A DNA stretch of 64,000 nucleotides. Origin: Palaemon carinicauda. Lineage: Eukaryota > Arthropoda > Malacostraca > Decapoda > Palaemonidae. The first letter of the stretch is position 1. Each line of letters starts with the position of its first letter. Location: NCBI RefSeq assembly GCF_036898095.1, contig NC_090759.1:28625735-28689734 (forward strand), given 5' to 3'. Of this stretch, positions 20,860-32,239 are shown piece after piece. Made by a program: the position numbers and the translations under genes. The notes below the pieces were generated by a model that made no database searches, was not told the DNA's origin, and saw only the letters and a list, made by a program, of their open reading frames with translations.

Positions 20860-21152
20860 CTATCCGATCTTTATTCTCGTCCCAAGTCTCTGTACAAGGA
20901 GTTTGGGAGCGAGTAACGTTGTTCTCGATTCAGATTTTTTACTCTCATCCCAAGTCTTTGTACGGGGAGAGAGGATAAAACGTTTTAGTTTTTATTCTCA
21001 TCCCAAGGCACTGTACGGTGAGAGATTGAAAACGTAGTCCTTAGTGAACTAGTTTTTAGTCTCATCCCCAGTCACTGATCTTTTTAACTTTATATATTTC
21101 CGTTTTATTCGGTATATATGTATATGTTTATTGATTTTTGCATGTGTGTTTC
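20657..21152 (+). mobile_element. Family-1 DIRS copy 1, left end (second half)
   Basis: Continues the sequence broken at 11870, matching copy 2 at about 22019-22555, including the GA-repeat and the CTCATCCCAAGTC-type short repeats. It stops at TTCATTTT (21158), where copy 2 starts. In copy 2 the same place continues TTTTGTACTAATG. Confidence 0.88.
20829..20857 (+). repeat. (GA)n microsatellite, short allele
   Basis: GA dinucleotides within family-1 copy 1. The same site in copy 2 (22183-22273) is about three times longer. Confidence 0.95.
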
Positions 21153-21520
21153 ATTTTAAATATTAAACTTAGCCGGTGAATATATAATAGCTGACGTCTC
21201 CGACGGCTCGACAGATTCCAAAAACTCGCGAGCGATCGCCGTGAAGGTTGCGGGTGTGCCCACCAGCGCCGACTATTGGCCAGATACCGCATATACTTGT
21301 AAACATCTCCAGTTCTTCTCTGTCGGTTTCATCGACAAGTTGATTCCACTCGCTTTATGACCTCGAGTTTTCTACCGAATTGGTGAAGTACTTAGTTTTG
21401 GTTTTATTGCTTTCGCCGTGTTGGATTATTCAATACTATCTTCAAAAGAAATGCTTTTGAAAGGAGAGGAAAAGCATTTTGCCCTTGCTTTTTTATCTCT
21501 GGTTTTTCCATAGAGTAAAG

Positions 21521-21560
21521 ATGGCCAACCCTTCCCTCAGTGTACGGAAGTGTGTTTAAG
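21521..21560 (+). pseudogene. Broken gag start of family-1 copy 2
   Basis: ATGGCCAACCCTTCCCTCAG resembles the gag start of the intact element (ATGGCTGACCCTTCTCAAG at 48207). The similarity fails after about 12 codons and the frame meets a stop. Copy 1 shows the same break (11391). The following 1.1 kb is noncoding in both; an intron was considered but not demonstrated. Confidence 0.55.
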
Positions 21561-22180
21561 GCTTTTAGTAATTATTTTATCACGTTATAAATTATTGTTG
21601 ATAATTATAGATTTTCCTCTATATATTTTATATCTCACCCGCCTTTATTAGGCCTCTTCGATTAGCTTTCCATTTATACTAAACATCAAGATAAATTTTA
21701 TGTTTTGTTTATATGCGGCCTTTACCTATTCCTCCCCTAGTCCGAGATGTAGGCGGTCCTAACTTGGAAACCAAAGTTAAACAACGTTGAGCCCATTCAA
21801 CTTTTATTTTCGTTAAGTTTAAATCATTTGCTCTGTAAGTTATGAAATGAATATTTTTTTAGAAAATATTTTAAGAAATATATTCTTTGAATAGTCTTCG
21901 TGCTGTTTTTTTTTTCAAAAATGAACTAACGTTTGGTTTATTTATGCTACGCAGTTTGCGCTCTATCGTTACGATAGAGAAAGAGAGAATCACGGTTTCA
22001 CTTTGCAGAAAGAGTAAATCGATTTTGACGTTTTGTTCATTCTTCTTTCAAACTGAAGTGTTTTAAATACTAATTTAAAGGAACTTGTTAATTTTCAATT
22101 TCTTAGTCCTTTCAGTTTTTTCCTTTGGTCAAATAACCTGTTTATTGACGAAGGGTGAGTGGGCAATTCTCTTGTGTGTG

Positions 22181-22182
<2 letters not shown>

Positions 22183-22249
<67 letters not shown>

Positions 22250-22273
22250 GGAGAGAGAGAGAGAAAGAGAGAA
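22183..22273 (+). repeat. (GA)n microsatellite, long allele
   Basis: About 90 bp of GA repeats with a few interruptions, inside the noncoding block of family-1 copy 2. Confidence 0.97.
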
Positions 22274-22689
22274 CGATCCGATCTTTATTCTCGTCCCAAG
22301 TAAGGAGTTTGGGAGCGAGTAACGTTGTTCTCGATTCAGTTTTTTACTCTCGTCCCAAGTCTCTGTACGGGGAGAAAGGATAAAACGTTTTTAGTTTTTA
22401 TTCTCGTCCCAAGGCACTGTACGGTGAGAGATTGATAACGTAGTCTTTAGTGATCTAGTGTTTAGTCTCCTCCCCAGTCACTGATCCTTTTTAACTTTAT
22501 ATATTTCCGTTTTATTCGATATATATGTATATGTTTGCATGTGTGTTTCATTTTGTACTAATGTGCTTACATTATACGACTCATTTCGCAATTATAACCT
22601 TTTGATGTAAGGGAGAATTGCGTGCTTCAGGTAGATATCAGTTTTATTCATGCCTAATGTGAGATTATTGAAAAATACGATATCAGTGA

Positions 22690-24440
22690 AGTGAGTGCTA
22701 GAAAACATGTGCTGTGTTGCGGAGGGTTCGTTTGTTCGTGCTTGTCACTTGCCTAGTCTGAGACCTCTTTCAGGCTCCCATGCACCAGGGAGAAGGAATG
22801 TCGTAGGACCTAAGGGAGTGAGGAGTGTAAACCAACGAACAGACGTTCCCTCAAAGGTATCAGACGTTGCTCGGCAAGCACGTCCTTGCCATAAGACAGG
22901 AGAGACGAAGTTTCTCCTCGTCATCCGAAGACTTTTCGCAAAAGAAACCTTGGCGCAATGTTTCTAGACCCTTTAAGCGAAAGTCAGTCCCTTCAGGACA
23001 GATCCAGCGTCCTGGCTGTAGCCATGGGGACAGCTCTGACCCTTTGCAGTCGTCGGAAGACTGTTCGCCTATTAAACGCAAGCGTAACACGGGGTCCGAG
23101 GGTCGCGGTAAAGGCAATGTTTTGCCAACACAGACGTTACCGTCGTCTCGGCCCGTTCCGACTCCCGTTGATCCTAAATGGGTTGTCTTGCAGGACGTGC
23201 AGACTAAGCTTGCCTCCCTTATGGAGAAGTATGACGTTGAGCAGGTTCACGATGAACCTTCGCTTTCGAGTTGCCGTTACGCTAAACGAGACTCTGGCCG
23301 TCAGCCGCCCAAACGAGCATTTACTCGTCCGTTTGACGTTAGTGCTGACGTTTCTTGTACTTTGAAACGTGATGTCAGGAGTTTTTCACGTCAGTCACGT
23401 GACATGGATCCTCACTCGCTGCAGTCCCGTGTTGACTTTCAGCCGCTGCCGCAGCCTCGTGTTGACGTTCAGCCGCTGCCGCAGTCTAGTGTTGACGTTC
23501 AGGACATTCGCCAACCAGCTCATTTGCCTTGTTTTGACGTTGAGCGTCAAGCACCGCAGTCAAGGGTTATTTTGACTGCTCAGTCTAGGCAGTCAAGGCA
23601 GTCTCGACTTGACGTCGAGCGTCCATCAACTCCTGTTGTTGTTGGACAGTCACAAGGTTTTCAGTCCTTTCAGCAGCGACCTGACGTCGCTTCCTCTTCT
23701 GCTACTGCTGCTCCTTTGCTTGTTGACATTGCCTGTCAAGCATTGCCGCCGCGGCAGGCCTCTCCTTTTCATGAGACTAGACAATTGTCGGACGAGGTTC
23801 CTTCAGATGAGGAAGTTGCTGATCCTCCTCCTACTGATATTCCTTTGGGGACTTTGTCAGACGGAGAGGAGCCTAAAGCTGCTCAGACCTCTATGGACTT
23901 TAAAAAGATCATGCTGATTTTTAAGGATCTTTTTCCGGTCCATTTTGTAACTGCTGCTCCTCGTTCGCCTTCGTCAGAGTTTACGCTAGGCCTAGCTACT
24001 TCGAAGCCGTCGTTTTCTAAGCTAGTGCTCTCTCGCTCTTCTAAGAGAGCTTTACGTTTGCTAGGCGACTGGTTGATCACCAGGAGGAGTTTGGGGGAGA
24101 CAGCCTTTGCTTTCCCTCCTTTTAAACTGGCTTCTAGAGCGAGCGTCTGGTATGACACGGGAGAAGTTCTCGGCTTGGGAGTTCCTGCCTCTGCCCAGGG
24201 AGACTTCTCAAGCCTCATAGACTCTCCCCGTCGCCTGGCCATGAGACGCTCCAAGATTTTATGGTCGGCTTCAGAGCTAGACCATCTCCTGTTAGGAGTT
24301 TTTTCGAGCGTTTGAAGTTTTTATTTGTTGATTGGTCCCTGGGAGCCTTAAGTCAGAAGGTCTCTCCAGCTGTCAATGTTTTGCTGTACAATTATGTCAT
24401 GCATGAACAGGGCTATCAGGGAGGGCTCCAATGATCTGGC
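22690..24440 (+). pseudogene. Gag remnant of family-1 copy 2
   Basis: Aligns with gag of the intact element from codon ~165 (GTTGCGGAGGGTTCG) through the conserved C-terminal domain (MDFKKIMLIFKDLFP...RALRLLGDWL...VLGLGVPASAQGDFSSL). The frame 22867-24315 encodes 482 residues before a frameshift. Near 24465 the sequence jumps from gag (...AGVLK) directly into RT, deleting the basic gag tail and the RT N-terminus. Confidence 0.8.
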
Positions 24441-24479
24441 AGCCACGTTCACTGCAGGAGTACTTAAGATGTAAGTGCG

Positions 24480-25883
24480 CTCAATGTGTTCATTGTCAAG
24501 ACAAAGTTCACGATGAAGACTACCAAATCTGTCTTGGCAGCAGTAAGGGAAGGCGACTGGATGGTCTCTCTCGACCTTCAGGATGCATACTTCCACATCC
24601 CGATTCATCCAAACTTTCAACAACATCTGAGGTTTGTGGACGGGAAAGTAATGTACCAATGTCGAGCACTGTACTTCAGCCTCATTCCTGCTCCTCTTGT
24701 TTTTACAAGGCCCTTGCAAAATGTAGCAAGCTTTCTACATTTTTTGAGGATTCAGAGCCTCCCTTTTATTTTGACGACTGGCTAATCAGGGCGTCTTCAT
24801 TATATCACTGTCTGGAGAGCCTCTAATGGACATTAGACCTAACCAAGGAGCTAGGTCTCATAGTGAACGTAGAGAAGTCGTAACTTACAGTACTCCATCC
24901 CAGACTATTCTTTATTTGGGAATGGAGATACAGTGTCGAATTTTTCGGGCCTTTTCGTCTCCCACAAGAATGGAACAAGCTCTGTTAAAAGTCCGTCACT
25001 TGCAAGAGAAAAACAGTTGCTCTGTAAGAGTTTGAACGAGCCTTGTGGGAACTCTTTCATCGCTGGAGTAGTTTATCTCTCTGGGGAGACTCAACCTTTG
25101 CCCTCTCCAATTTCACCTAAACCATTGGAACAAGGAGAAGGGCTTAGAGAGTATCTCTTTCCCAATCTCCAACTCAGTCTAGACATGTCTGACTTGGTGG
25201 GACAGCAACATTAGACTTCGAGAAGGTCTTTCTCTTGCGATCAAGAACCCAAACCATGTGTTGTATTCAGATGCATCGGATTTGGGTTAGGGAGCTCCAC
25301 AGGACAGTCTGGAATGCTCGGGTCTTTGGTCCACGGATCAGAAGGAACTCCATTTAAGGCAAGTAGCATCTCTCTTTTGACGAGATTTGTGCAAGGAGAA
25401 ATGAATGTCTTGGCGGACTGCCTCAGCAGAAGAGGACAAGTCATCTCCATGGAGTGGACGTTGCACAAGACTGTGTGCGAGAAGCTATGGATGACATGGG
25501 GTCAACCCACCATAGATCTTTTTGCGACTTCACTGATAAAGAGGCTCTTGACTTTCTGCTTTCCAGTTCCAGATCCAGAGGCAGCCCACATAGACGCTTT
25601 CCTGCTGGACTGGTCTCACCTGGAAGTTTATGCCTTTCCACCTTACAAGATCCTAAACAAGGTGCTGCAGAAGTTCACCTCTCACGAAGGGACCAGGTTG
25701 ACGTTGGTTGCTCCCCTCTGGCCCGCGAGAGAGTGGTTCACAGAGGTACTTCTATGGCTGGTAGACGTTCCAAGAAGTCTGCCGTTGCGGATGGATCTCT
25801 TGCGACAGCCTCACGTAAAGAGATTTCATCAAAGCCTCCCCACGCTTCGTCTAACTGCCTTCAGACTATCGAAAGACTCTTGA
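24480..25883 (+). pseudogene. RT/RNase H/methyltransferase-like remnant of family-1 copy 2
   Basis: RT fragment 24486-24785 (KTKFTMKTTKSVLAAVREGDWMVSLDLQDAYFHIPIH) with a damaged Y-DD region (FILTTG). Then a frameshifted thumb region, a deletion across the RNase H active site near 25320, and an open stretch 25314-25883 carrying DCLSRRGQV, IDLFATS, DAFLLDWSHLEVYAFPPYK and the PLWPAREWF region of the methyltransferase-like domain. Not functional as a polymerase. Confidence 0.85.
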
Positions 25884-25898
25884 GCTCGAGGGTTTTCG

Positions 25899-26924
25899 AA
25901 GGAGGCAGCTAGAGCGATCGCGAGGGCTAGAAGATCCTCTACCATCAGGATTTATCAGTCGAAATGGGAGGTATTTAGAGACTGGTGCAAGTCCTCCTCT
26001 ATTTCCTCTTCCAGTGCCTCTGTAGCGCAGATTGCGGATTTTCTGCTTTATCTGAGAAACGGTCGCTCCCTCTCTGCATCCACCATTAAAGGCTACAGAA
26101 GCATGTTAGCTTCTGTTTGCAGGCATAGGGGTTTGGATCTTTCTAATAACAAAGATCTCCAAGACCTGCTTAAGTCTTTCGAGACTTCCAAGGAGCGTCA
26201 TATTTCGACTCCTGCTTGGAAGTTGAACGTGGTCCTACAGTTCCTTATGTCAGACAGGTTTGAACCATTAAATTCAGCCTCCCTGAAGGATCTTACCCTC
26301 AAGACACTTTTTTTGGTGAGCTTGGCTTCGGCTAAAAGGGTTAGTGAGATACATGCTTTTAGCAAGAACATCGGCTTCTCCACTAATAAAGCAGTATGTT
26401 CTCTTCAACTTGGTTTTTTGGCCAAGAATGAACTTACGTCTCGTCCTTGGCCTAAATCATTTGAAATCCCCAGTCTTTCTGAGATTGTGGGGAATGAAGT
26501 TGAAAGAGTGCTGTGCCCCGTTAGAGCTCTTAAATTTTATTTATCCAGAACTAAACCGCTACGAGGTTGTTCAGAGGCTTTATGGTGCTCCGTTAAAAAG
26601 CCCTCTTTGCCCATGTCTAAGAATGCGTGGTCTTATTTTATTAGACTTTTGATTCGGGAGGCACACTCTCATTTAAGTGAGAAGGATCGTAATTTACTTA
26701 AAGTCAAGGCTCATGAAGTTAGAGCGATAGCAACTTCAGTAGCGTTTAAGCAAAATAGGTCCATTAAAAGTATTATGGACGCGACCTTTTGGAGAAGCAA
26801 GTCGGTATTCGCTTCATATTACTTGAAAGATGTCCAGACTCTCTATGAGGACTGCTACACACTGGGACCATTCGTAGCAGCGAGTGCAGTAGTGGGTGAA
26901 GGCTCTACCACTACATTCCCTTAA
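25899..26924 (+). CDS. YR domain of family-1 copy 2, open
   Basis: From AAG GAG GCA at 25899 the YR domain is uninterrupted to TAA at 26924, about 341 residues. The catalytic set is present: SAKRVSEIHAF, AHEVRAIATS, ATFWRSKSV and FASYYLKDVQ. A frameshift just upstream disconnects it from the longer YR frame, so it could be translated only from an internal start such as the ATG at 26103. Very similar to the YR of the intact element. Confidence 0.75.
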   Translation, partial: KEAARAIARARRSSTIRIYQSKWEVFRDWCKSSSISSSSASVAQIADFLLYLRNGRSLSASTIKGYRSMLASVCRHRGLDLSNNKDLQDLLKSFETSKERHISTPAWKLNVVLQFLMSDRFEPLNSASLKDLTLKTLFLVSLASAKRVSEIHAFSKNIGFSTNKAVCSLQLGFLAKNELTSRPWPKSFEIPSLSEIVGNEVERVLCPVRALKFYLSRTKPLRGCSEALWCSVKKPSLPMSKNAWSYFIRLLIREAHSHLSEKDRNLLKVKAHEVRAIATSVAFKQNRSIKSIMDATFWRSKSVFASYYLKDVQTLYEDCYTLGPFVAASAVVGEGSTTTFP

Positions 26925-27310
26925 TCCCAATATCCTTTTAATCTACTCTTGAAATTTTTAATCTTATTTTGGGTTGTACGGGAGACTAAGAAGTCTTTCG
27001 CAATCTTTTTGATTTGGCGGGTGGTCAAAATATTGTTTCTTGAGAGCGCCCAGATTAAGGGTATTGATGAGGTCCTGTTATAGGGGTGTTCACCCTGGAT
27101 ATAGCAGCTCCTGGGAGTCTTTCAGCATCCTAAGAGGATCGCTGGGCTTCGTGAGGATAGCTGACTAATGAGGCAGAGTAATTATCAGAGTCAGCTTCCT
27201 TACCAGGTACCTATACTTAAGTTTTTTTTTTGAATAGTTGTCAAAAACTCTTGAGCATATACGCCTTTATTGTTTTAATACTGGTCTCTACCCACCACCA
27301 TGGGTGTGAA
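26925..27310 (+). other. Conserved 3' UTR of family-1 DIRS
   Basis: Noncoding, but clearly similar to 53625-54032 of the intact element (for example GATTTGGCGGGTG, TTGAGAGCGCCCAGATTA, CAGCATCCTAAGAGGATCGC), so it belongs to the element. Confidence 0.8.
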
Positions 27311-27646
27311 TCAGCTATTTATATATTCACCGGCTAAGTTTAATATTTAAAAATGATATTTTCATTATAAAATAAATTTTTTAATATACTTACCCGGTGA
27401 ATATATAATATTAAAGGCCCTCCCTTCCTCCCCGATAGAGACCCTACGGACTGAGAAGAACTGGTTTGGTTGAGAAGTATATGCGGTATCTGGCCGATAG
27501 TCGGCGCTGGTGGGCACACCCGGCAGCCCTCATGGCGATCGCTCGCGAGTTTTTGGAATCTGTCGACCGTCGGAGACGTCAGCTATTTATATATTCACCG
27601 GGTAAGTATATTCAAAAATTTATTTTATAATGAAAATATAATTTTA
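27311..27646 (+). repeat. ICR and right ITR closing the family-1 block
   Basis: 27345-27405 is mirrored by 27590-27646 (palindromic arms). 27315-27350 is the complement of the left terminus TTAAATATTAAACTTAGCC. The right ITR (27451-27590) reads GTCGACCGTCGGAG and GGCAGCCCTCATGGCGATCG, features shared with the left end at 11040-11120 rather than with 21195-21250. Confidence 0.88.
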
Positions 27647-28230
27647 CAGTTGAAAGTGGTAGTTCTGTTGGTTAATTTACAGTTGAGATGCTAAACTATC
27701 TCTAAAAAATAATCTTTAACAAAGCATATTCTTCGTTTCTATAATCAGGGATTTTTATTGGGAGAAACTGAAAACTTAGTAAATATATGCTGATTTAACC
27801 TAACTTAGGGCACCAGCTTCAATTTAATTACCGGAAATGCCCCCCCCCTCCCCCCCGACCCTTGTTGCCTAGCGTGTGGGACAACGTCATATCACTTTGA
27901 ACAATTTCCATAAACCATTTTGCAGTTTGGCTTGGCCTATTACCCTTTACTCATGATACAGTAAGAGGTTACTGATGATAATTCTTCTTTTGGTGTGTAC
28001 AGTATTCCTTCCCTACATTTTAAAGCTCATGGTACTGTATGATTTAGTGCAATGCTAGCTTATGCATTGCAAACCTAAAATACTGTAGTTATTTGAAGTT
28101 GACTGCCAATAACTAAAACTAACAAATCCTGGCTTCAATTAAATAAATTTAACAAACCAGAAAGAGCCAACATAGCTCACAGTGAGTGCTGACACTAGGC
28201 AAGTCATCAGTGTCGACTAAATTTGGTTTG
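27647..28230. other. Spacer without recognised gene
   Basis: AT-rich sequence with a C-rich run at about 27841-27858. No ORF, RNA gene or repeat family recognised. Confidence 0.6.
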
Positions 28231-28540
28231 TTCCGTAACTGGAATACAAACCTACGCTATTTATTAGGGGATATTACTTTTAGCGAAGCTGAAAGGACAA
28301 GCCATTAAAATTTTAGCGGGGGTTAACTACCCATTCTGCTAGTTAGCAGGGGTAGGGGCCGGTAGCTTGCTACCGCTCCCGCTCACACACCAGTGATCTA
28401 GCTCACTTTGCTTTTGGCGCGGATGGTGTACGGTCGTTGCCGTTCTTCATCCTTCGCCTATTTGGACTACCATTGAATCCTTTTGTTTGTACTTTTTCTT
28501 TTATTAGTGTGTATGTGAGTGTGTGTTGACTTCTGCGACC

Positions 28541-31500
28541 ATGCATACTTGCTCTGGACTCGAAGGTCGGCCCTGCGGAGCCTTCATGTCGGCCGTTGGC
28601 ACTGATCGCCACACCTTTTGTCCCGCCTGCAGAGGTCAATGGTGTGATAGTGTTAACAGGTGTGGTCTGCTTCCCAGTGGGAAAGGTTTGGGCGACGGCG
28701 GAAGAAGAAGTCAAAGCGGGATATTTCTCCTTCGAAGGTTTCTTCGAAAAGGGAAAAACCCAAGACCTCTTCTTCCGCTTCCCGACCTTCCTCCGAAGCA
28801 CCTGCTCGTTCGGTCTCCTCTGGGATTTCGTCTAGTAGTAGCATAGACCCTTTAATTTACGGTCAACCCCGGTCCTTGAGAGATGGTGTTGTTTCCCCCT
28901 AACGAAGCAGCCCCACCACTTCCCCCGGGTTAGGCCTTGTTTCTGTTTGTACAGGTGTGGTCGTCCTTGGGGCCTTCCGGTCCGCCCTTCAAGGACTCCT
29001 TGCTGGGCTTCATCATCCCTGGTGCTAGTGCGCAGCAGTTGTCGACTTCGGAGATAGATCCTCTGTCGTGTGTCGATGTTGTAGTGTCTGAGTCGTCTTC
29101 TGTGACCGCTGCTGACGCCCCTGCATCTTCAAACTCTCCAACTGTTGCAGTCAACTCTGTTCCCCCCATTCTTGCTCATCCTTCGAGGGGGGAACTTAGT
29201 CTTTCTTCGGTCTCTCCTGCGAGTGTTTCTCCTCCACGGGTGAGTTCACTCATAGAGACTTCTCTGCGGAGCACTGCTGCTTCTAAAGGTCAGCTTTCTG
29301 ATCCCCCTGGCCTCCTAGAGCGCGTCTTTCGACGCAGAGCTTGCCCTCTGCTTTGCCATAGAAGTGGCCTTCACCATCGGTGAAAAGGCGCCTCTTCAGC
29401 TCTTCAGCCTCATCCTCGCAGCCATCTCCCCCAGAGGAGCCTCCGCTTCAGTTGTCTTCCGGCCCTCGACCTTCGCCTGTTCCTGGACCTTCTCCTGACG
29501 ACGCTGCAGCTAGTCCTCGGACTTCAGGCCTGAACTCTTCTGTGGATCATTCGCAATCCCCGTCGGTGGATGTTTGCCCTTCCAAAGGGCACATCCTTGT
29601 TCCAGTTTAACCTTCACGCCGGCCTGCTGACCTGCCTTCACCGTTCCTGTCTCCTATTCATCATCTGCCTGCTCGTGCTGCACCTCTAAGCGTTTAGCTG
29701 CATGCCAAGGCTCTCCAGCGTGCCAATGCCCTCCAGTGCACCAGCACTCACCAGCATCATGTCAGCGCCCTCCAGCACTTGAACGCTTTCCAGAGCGTCA
29801 GCGCTCCCCAGCGCCCTTCAGTGCCTCAGCACTCACCTGCTCATCAGCGCCTTCCAATGCCCCAGTGATCTCCTGCTCGCCGGTGCTCTCCTTAGCATTC
29901 TCGGTGGTCTAAGGACCAACGTTTGCCAGCTCGCCAGTGTAACAGCGCTCTCCAACTCCTCAGCGCTCCCCTGTGCAGCTGCACTCTCCTATGCGACAGT
30001 GCTTTCATGCGCAGCGCCATTCTCCTGCTCGCCCTCGCTCTCCTGCGCACTAGCGCTCTCCTTTGCGTCAGCGCTATCTTGCGCTTCGGCGTTCTCCTGT
30101 GTGACAATTCTCTCCAGCTTGCCAGCGCTCACCTGCACTCCCCTGCTCACCTGCGCTCCCCTGCTCACCTGCGCACTCACATTTACCTGGACAGCATCAT
30201 ACTGCGCGCCATTACTCTCCTGCCTGTAAGTGCTCTCCTGCGCAACTGCGCGAAACCTCAGAGTAGGTTCGACAGACTTCAAGACTCAAAGAACTTCACA
30301 ATAGAGATTGTGACAGGTCACCATCGCCCCATTCCCCTCCCCACAAACGCATTACAGCGCAACCATTGGGGAAAGGGAAAGGTTCCACAGAAGGGTTCAG
30401 GATCCCAAAGATTTGATCTACAAAGGCAGACCCACTACCGCAAACATCAGTTGAGACTCCTCACAAGGACGGTCCCTATCTCTTCATGGGATCTGTCCGA
30501 CAGTGCGTCTTTCAGCAAGCAGCCTTGGTTCAGAGCAGTAGTGCAAGCCTTCAGGCCTACCATGTCATCTCGCTCGTCATTGACCTCCCTTCCAACGGCA
30601 CCAGCAGACCTACCGCGAGGAACCGTGGCTTCTTTCTTTCTTGAAGGGGAAAAGAAGAGTCTCGGACGCGATCACATCCCCTAGGGTGAAGGTAACTCCA
30701 GTTAGGCCTTCAAGGCCCATCCTTCCTGTATCTCCCGCCGGACACTCCTACCTCACCTCTGCCAAGGAAGTCGCGCGAGGTCCGAATTTCCTCCCTTCCA
30801 CCTTCTGAGGAAGTTTCTCCTCCCACGAAGAGATCTCCATCACCGACGGAAGTCAGGAGGGACAATCCCATCCGGCCGTCGATGCTTGAGTCCTACCTCC
30901 TTCCTCAGAAGGAATCTAAGGACTCGAAGACTCTCCCAAAGTCCTCTTCAAGGACCTTCAGGCCTAGAGGAACCACTAGTCACTCTAGGGATGCTCGCGG
31001 CCTACCCTCGAGAGGAGCTCTCTGGGGTGGAAGAAGGAGACTTCGCTGCTAGTCCCACTTCAGAGGGTGAGCAGAAAGAGTCAGAACATGCATTCTGTCA
31101 AGTTCTGACTTATTACGGTACTCAACGGGTTTACGGACCCAGAGATAACCCCTACGAGAGGGCATAGACTCAGTCTTAGACTGTGTCTTTGGCACTCGGA
31201 AGCCCTCTAAGACCAGTGCAGCCTTGGCCTGGTCTCGAGGGCAAAAGGGTGCCCGGGCTAAGATCGCCCAACAGCTCTCCGAGCTCTCCTCCTCCCAATG
31301 CTCTGGCTCTATCGCCAAGCTTTTCCCACCTCCTTGCGTCCAGCAGAGGAGATATTTTGAGATCTTGGACGAGCCACGTCCAGCTCTTCCTCTCTATTAC
31401 TCTCTGGAAGAGCTCACCAAGAGAGTCTCTCTAGAAAGGCTCTCCAGGCGTTAGGTCTCGTTCTCGGCATCAGAGATCCTCAACCAGGAAAAGTTCTTGA

Positions 31501-31820
31501 AGTATGCCATGCAGGCTACTTCATGGCTTGATCTTTGGTTGGGGACCCTGGGAATCCTTGTTCAAACTGATGATTTCTCCACGAAACTCACCAGGAAAGC
31601 AATGGAAACTTTCCTGCTCTCAGGCACACACACCATCGAGTTTCTTTCCCATCAAGTCTCAAACTTATGGGCAAACACCATTCTGAAATGTCGAGATGTG
31701 GTGTCTGAGAGATTCCATCGGCAGGTCCCAAATGCTGAGATCGCTAGGCTTAGTAACTCCTCTTTAGAGGGGACCTCTCTGTTTGAGCAGAAGTATGTGG
31801 AACATGCTGCTGAGAGATGA
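28541..31820 (+). pseudogene. Gag of DIRS copy B, frameshifted
   Basis: ATG at 28541 gives MHTCSGLEGRPCGAFMS, with Cys/His residues C4, C12, H24, C27, C30, C35 and C41. The spacing from C12 on is C-x11-H-x2-C-x2-C-x4-C-x5-C, identical to the family-1 gag. Beyond about 28700 the frame breaks repeatedly. Ser/Pro-rich blocks (28937-29610), a repeat region (29700-30260) and a more conserved part (30886-31820, for example ETFLLSGTHTIEFLSHQVSNLWANTILKCRDVV) follow. Copy C repeats this order. Confidence 0.75.
29690..30260 (+). repeat. Degenerate 15-20-bp repeat (GCGCTCTCCTG type) in gag B
   Basis: Recurrent words such as CAGCGCTCTCC, CCAGCGCTCC and CTCACCTGCGC spaced about 15-20 bp apart. It matches in style the region at 880-1180 of copy A and appears to be the ancestral repeat from which copy A's minisatellite expanded. 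Confidence 0.65.
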
Positions 31821-32239
31821 AGAAAGTCCCACCAGGAGTCTCAGCTCCATAGGGCTTTGACATCCAAGCCCTATAAGCCACCAGCTCTGCAGCAGTCCCG
31901 TCCAACGAAGATCATAACGAACAAAACAGCAGCGAAGCCAACAGTGTCTAAAATCCCTTTCCGACCAAAGACGGGAAATGCACCAAGTCCTCCAGGGGAG
32001 GGAAATTTCCTTGAGCGAGCGGCCTAGTCCGCAAATGCTAGGAAAGGCATTCCCCCACTTGTCCACCAGTGGGGGGATGCCTACAACGTTGCTGGTACAG
32101 GTAGAAGCAACTGGGGACCGAGCCCTGGACAATCTCTGTGATTCGTTCAAGGTATCGCGTCCTGTTCACAACATCTTTTTCTCCCCTGATCAGGAATCCA
32201 GTGTCAATAGACTCCTTTGTGATGGGATCAACAAAGGGG

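Larger units (their letters stand above)
21153..27646 (+). mobile_element. Family-1 DIRS copy 2, decayed
   Basis: Left ITR at 21153-21330, broken gag, deleted RT, methyltransferase-like region and YR, 3' UTR, ICR (27311-27411) and right ITR (27451-27646). Compared with the intact relative at 47828-54363, it has about 1.1 kb of noncoding sequence where gag codons 12-160 should be. It also lacks the gag-RT junction and part of RNase H. The right ITR resembles copy 1's left ITR more than copy 2's own. Confidence 0.88.

Noticed and set aside
20801..22383. ORFs encoding Arg-Glu repeats
   Set aside because: Translation of GA microsatellites. Not genes.
28921..28961. Possible short intron in gag of copy B (GTTAGG...TACAG)
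   Set aside because: About 30 nt is too short for a spliceosomal intron and the donor is poor.
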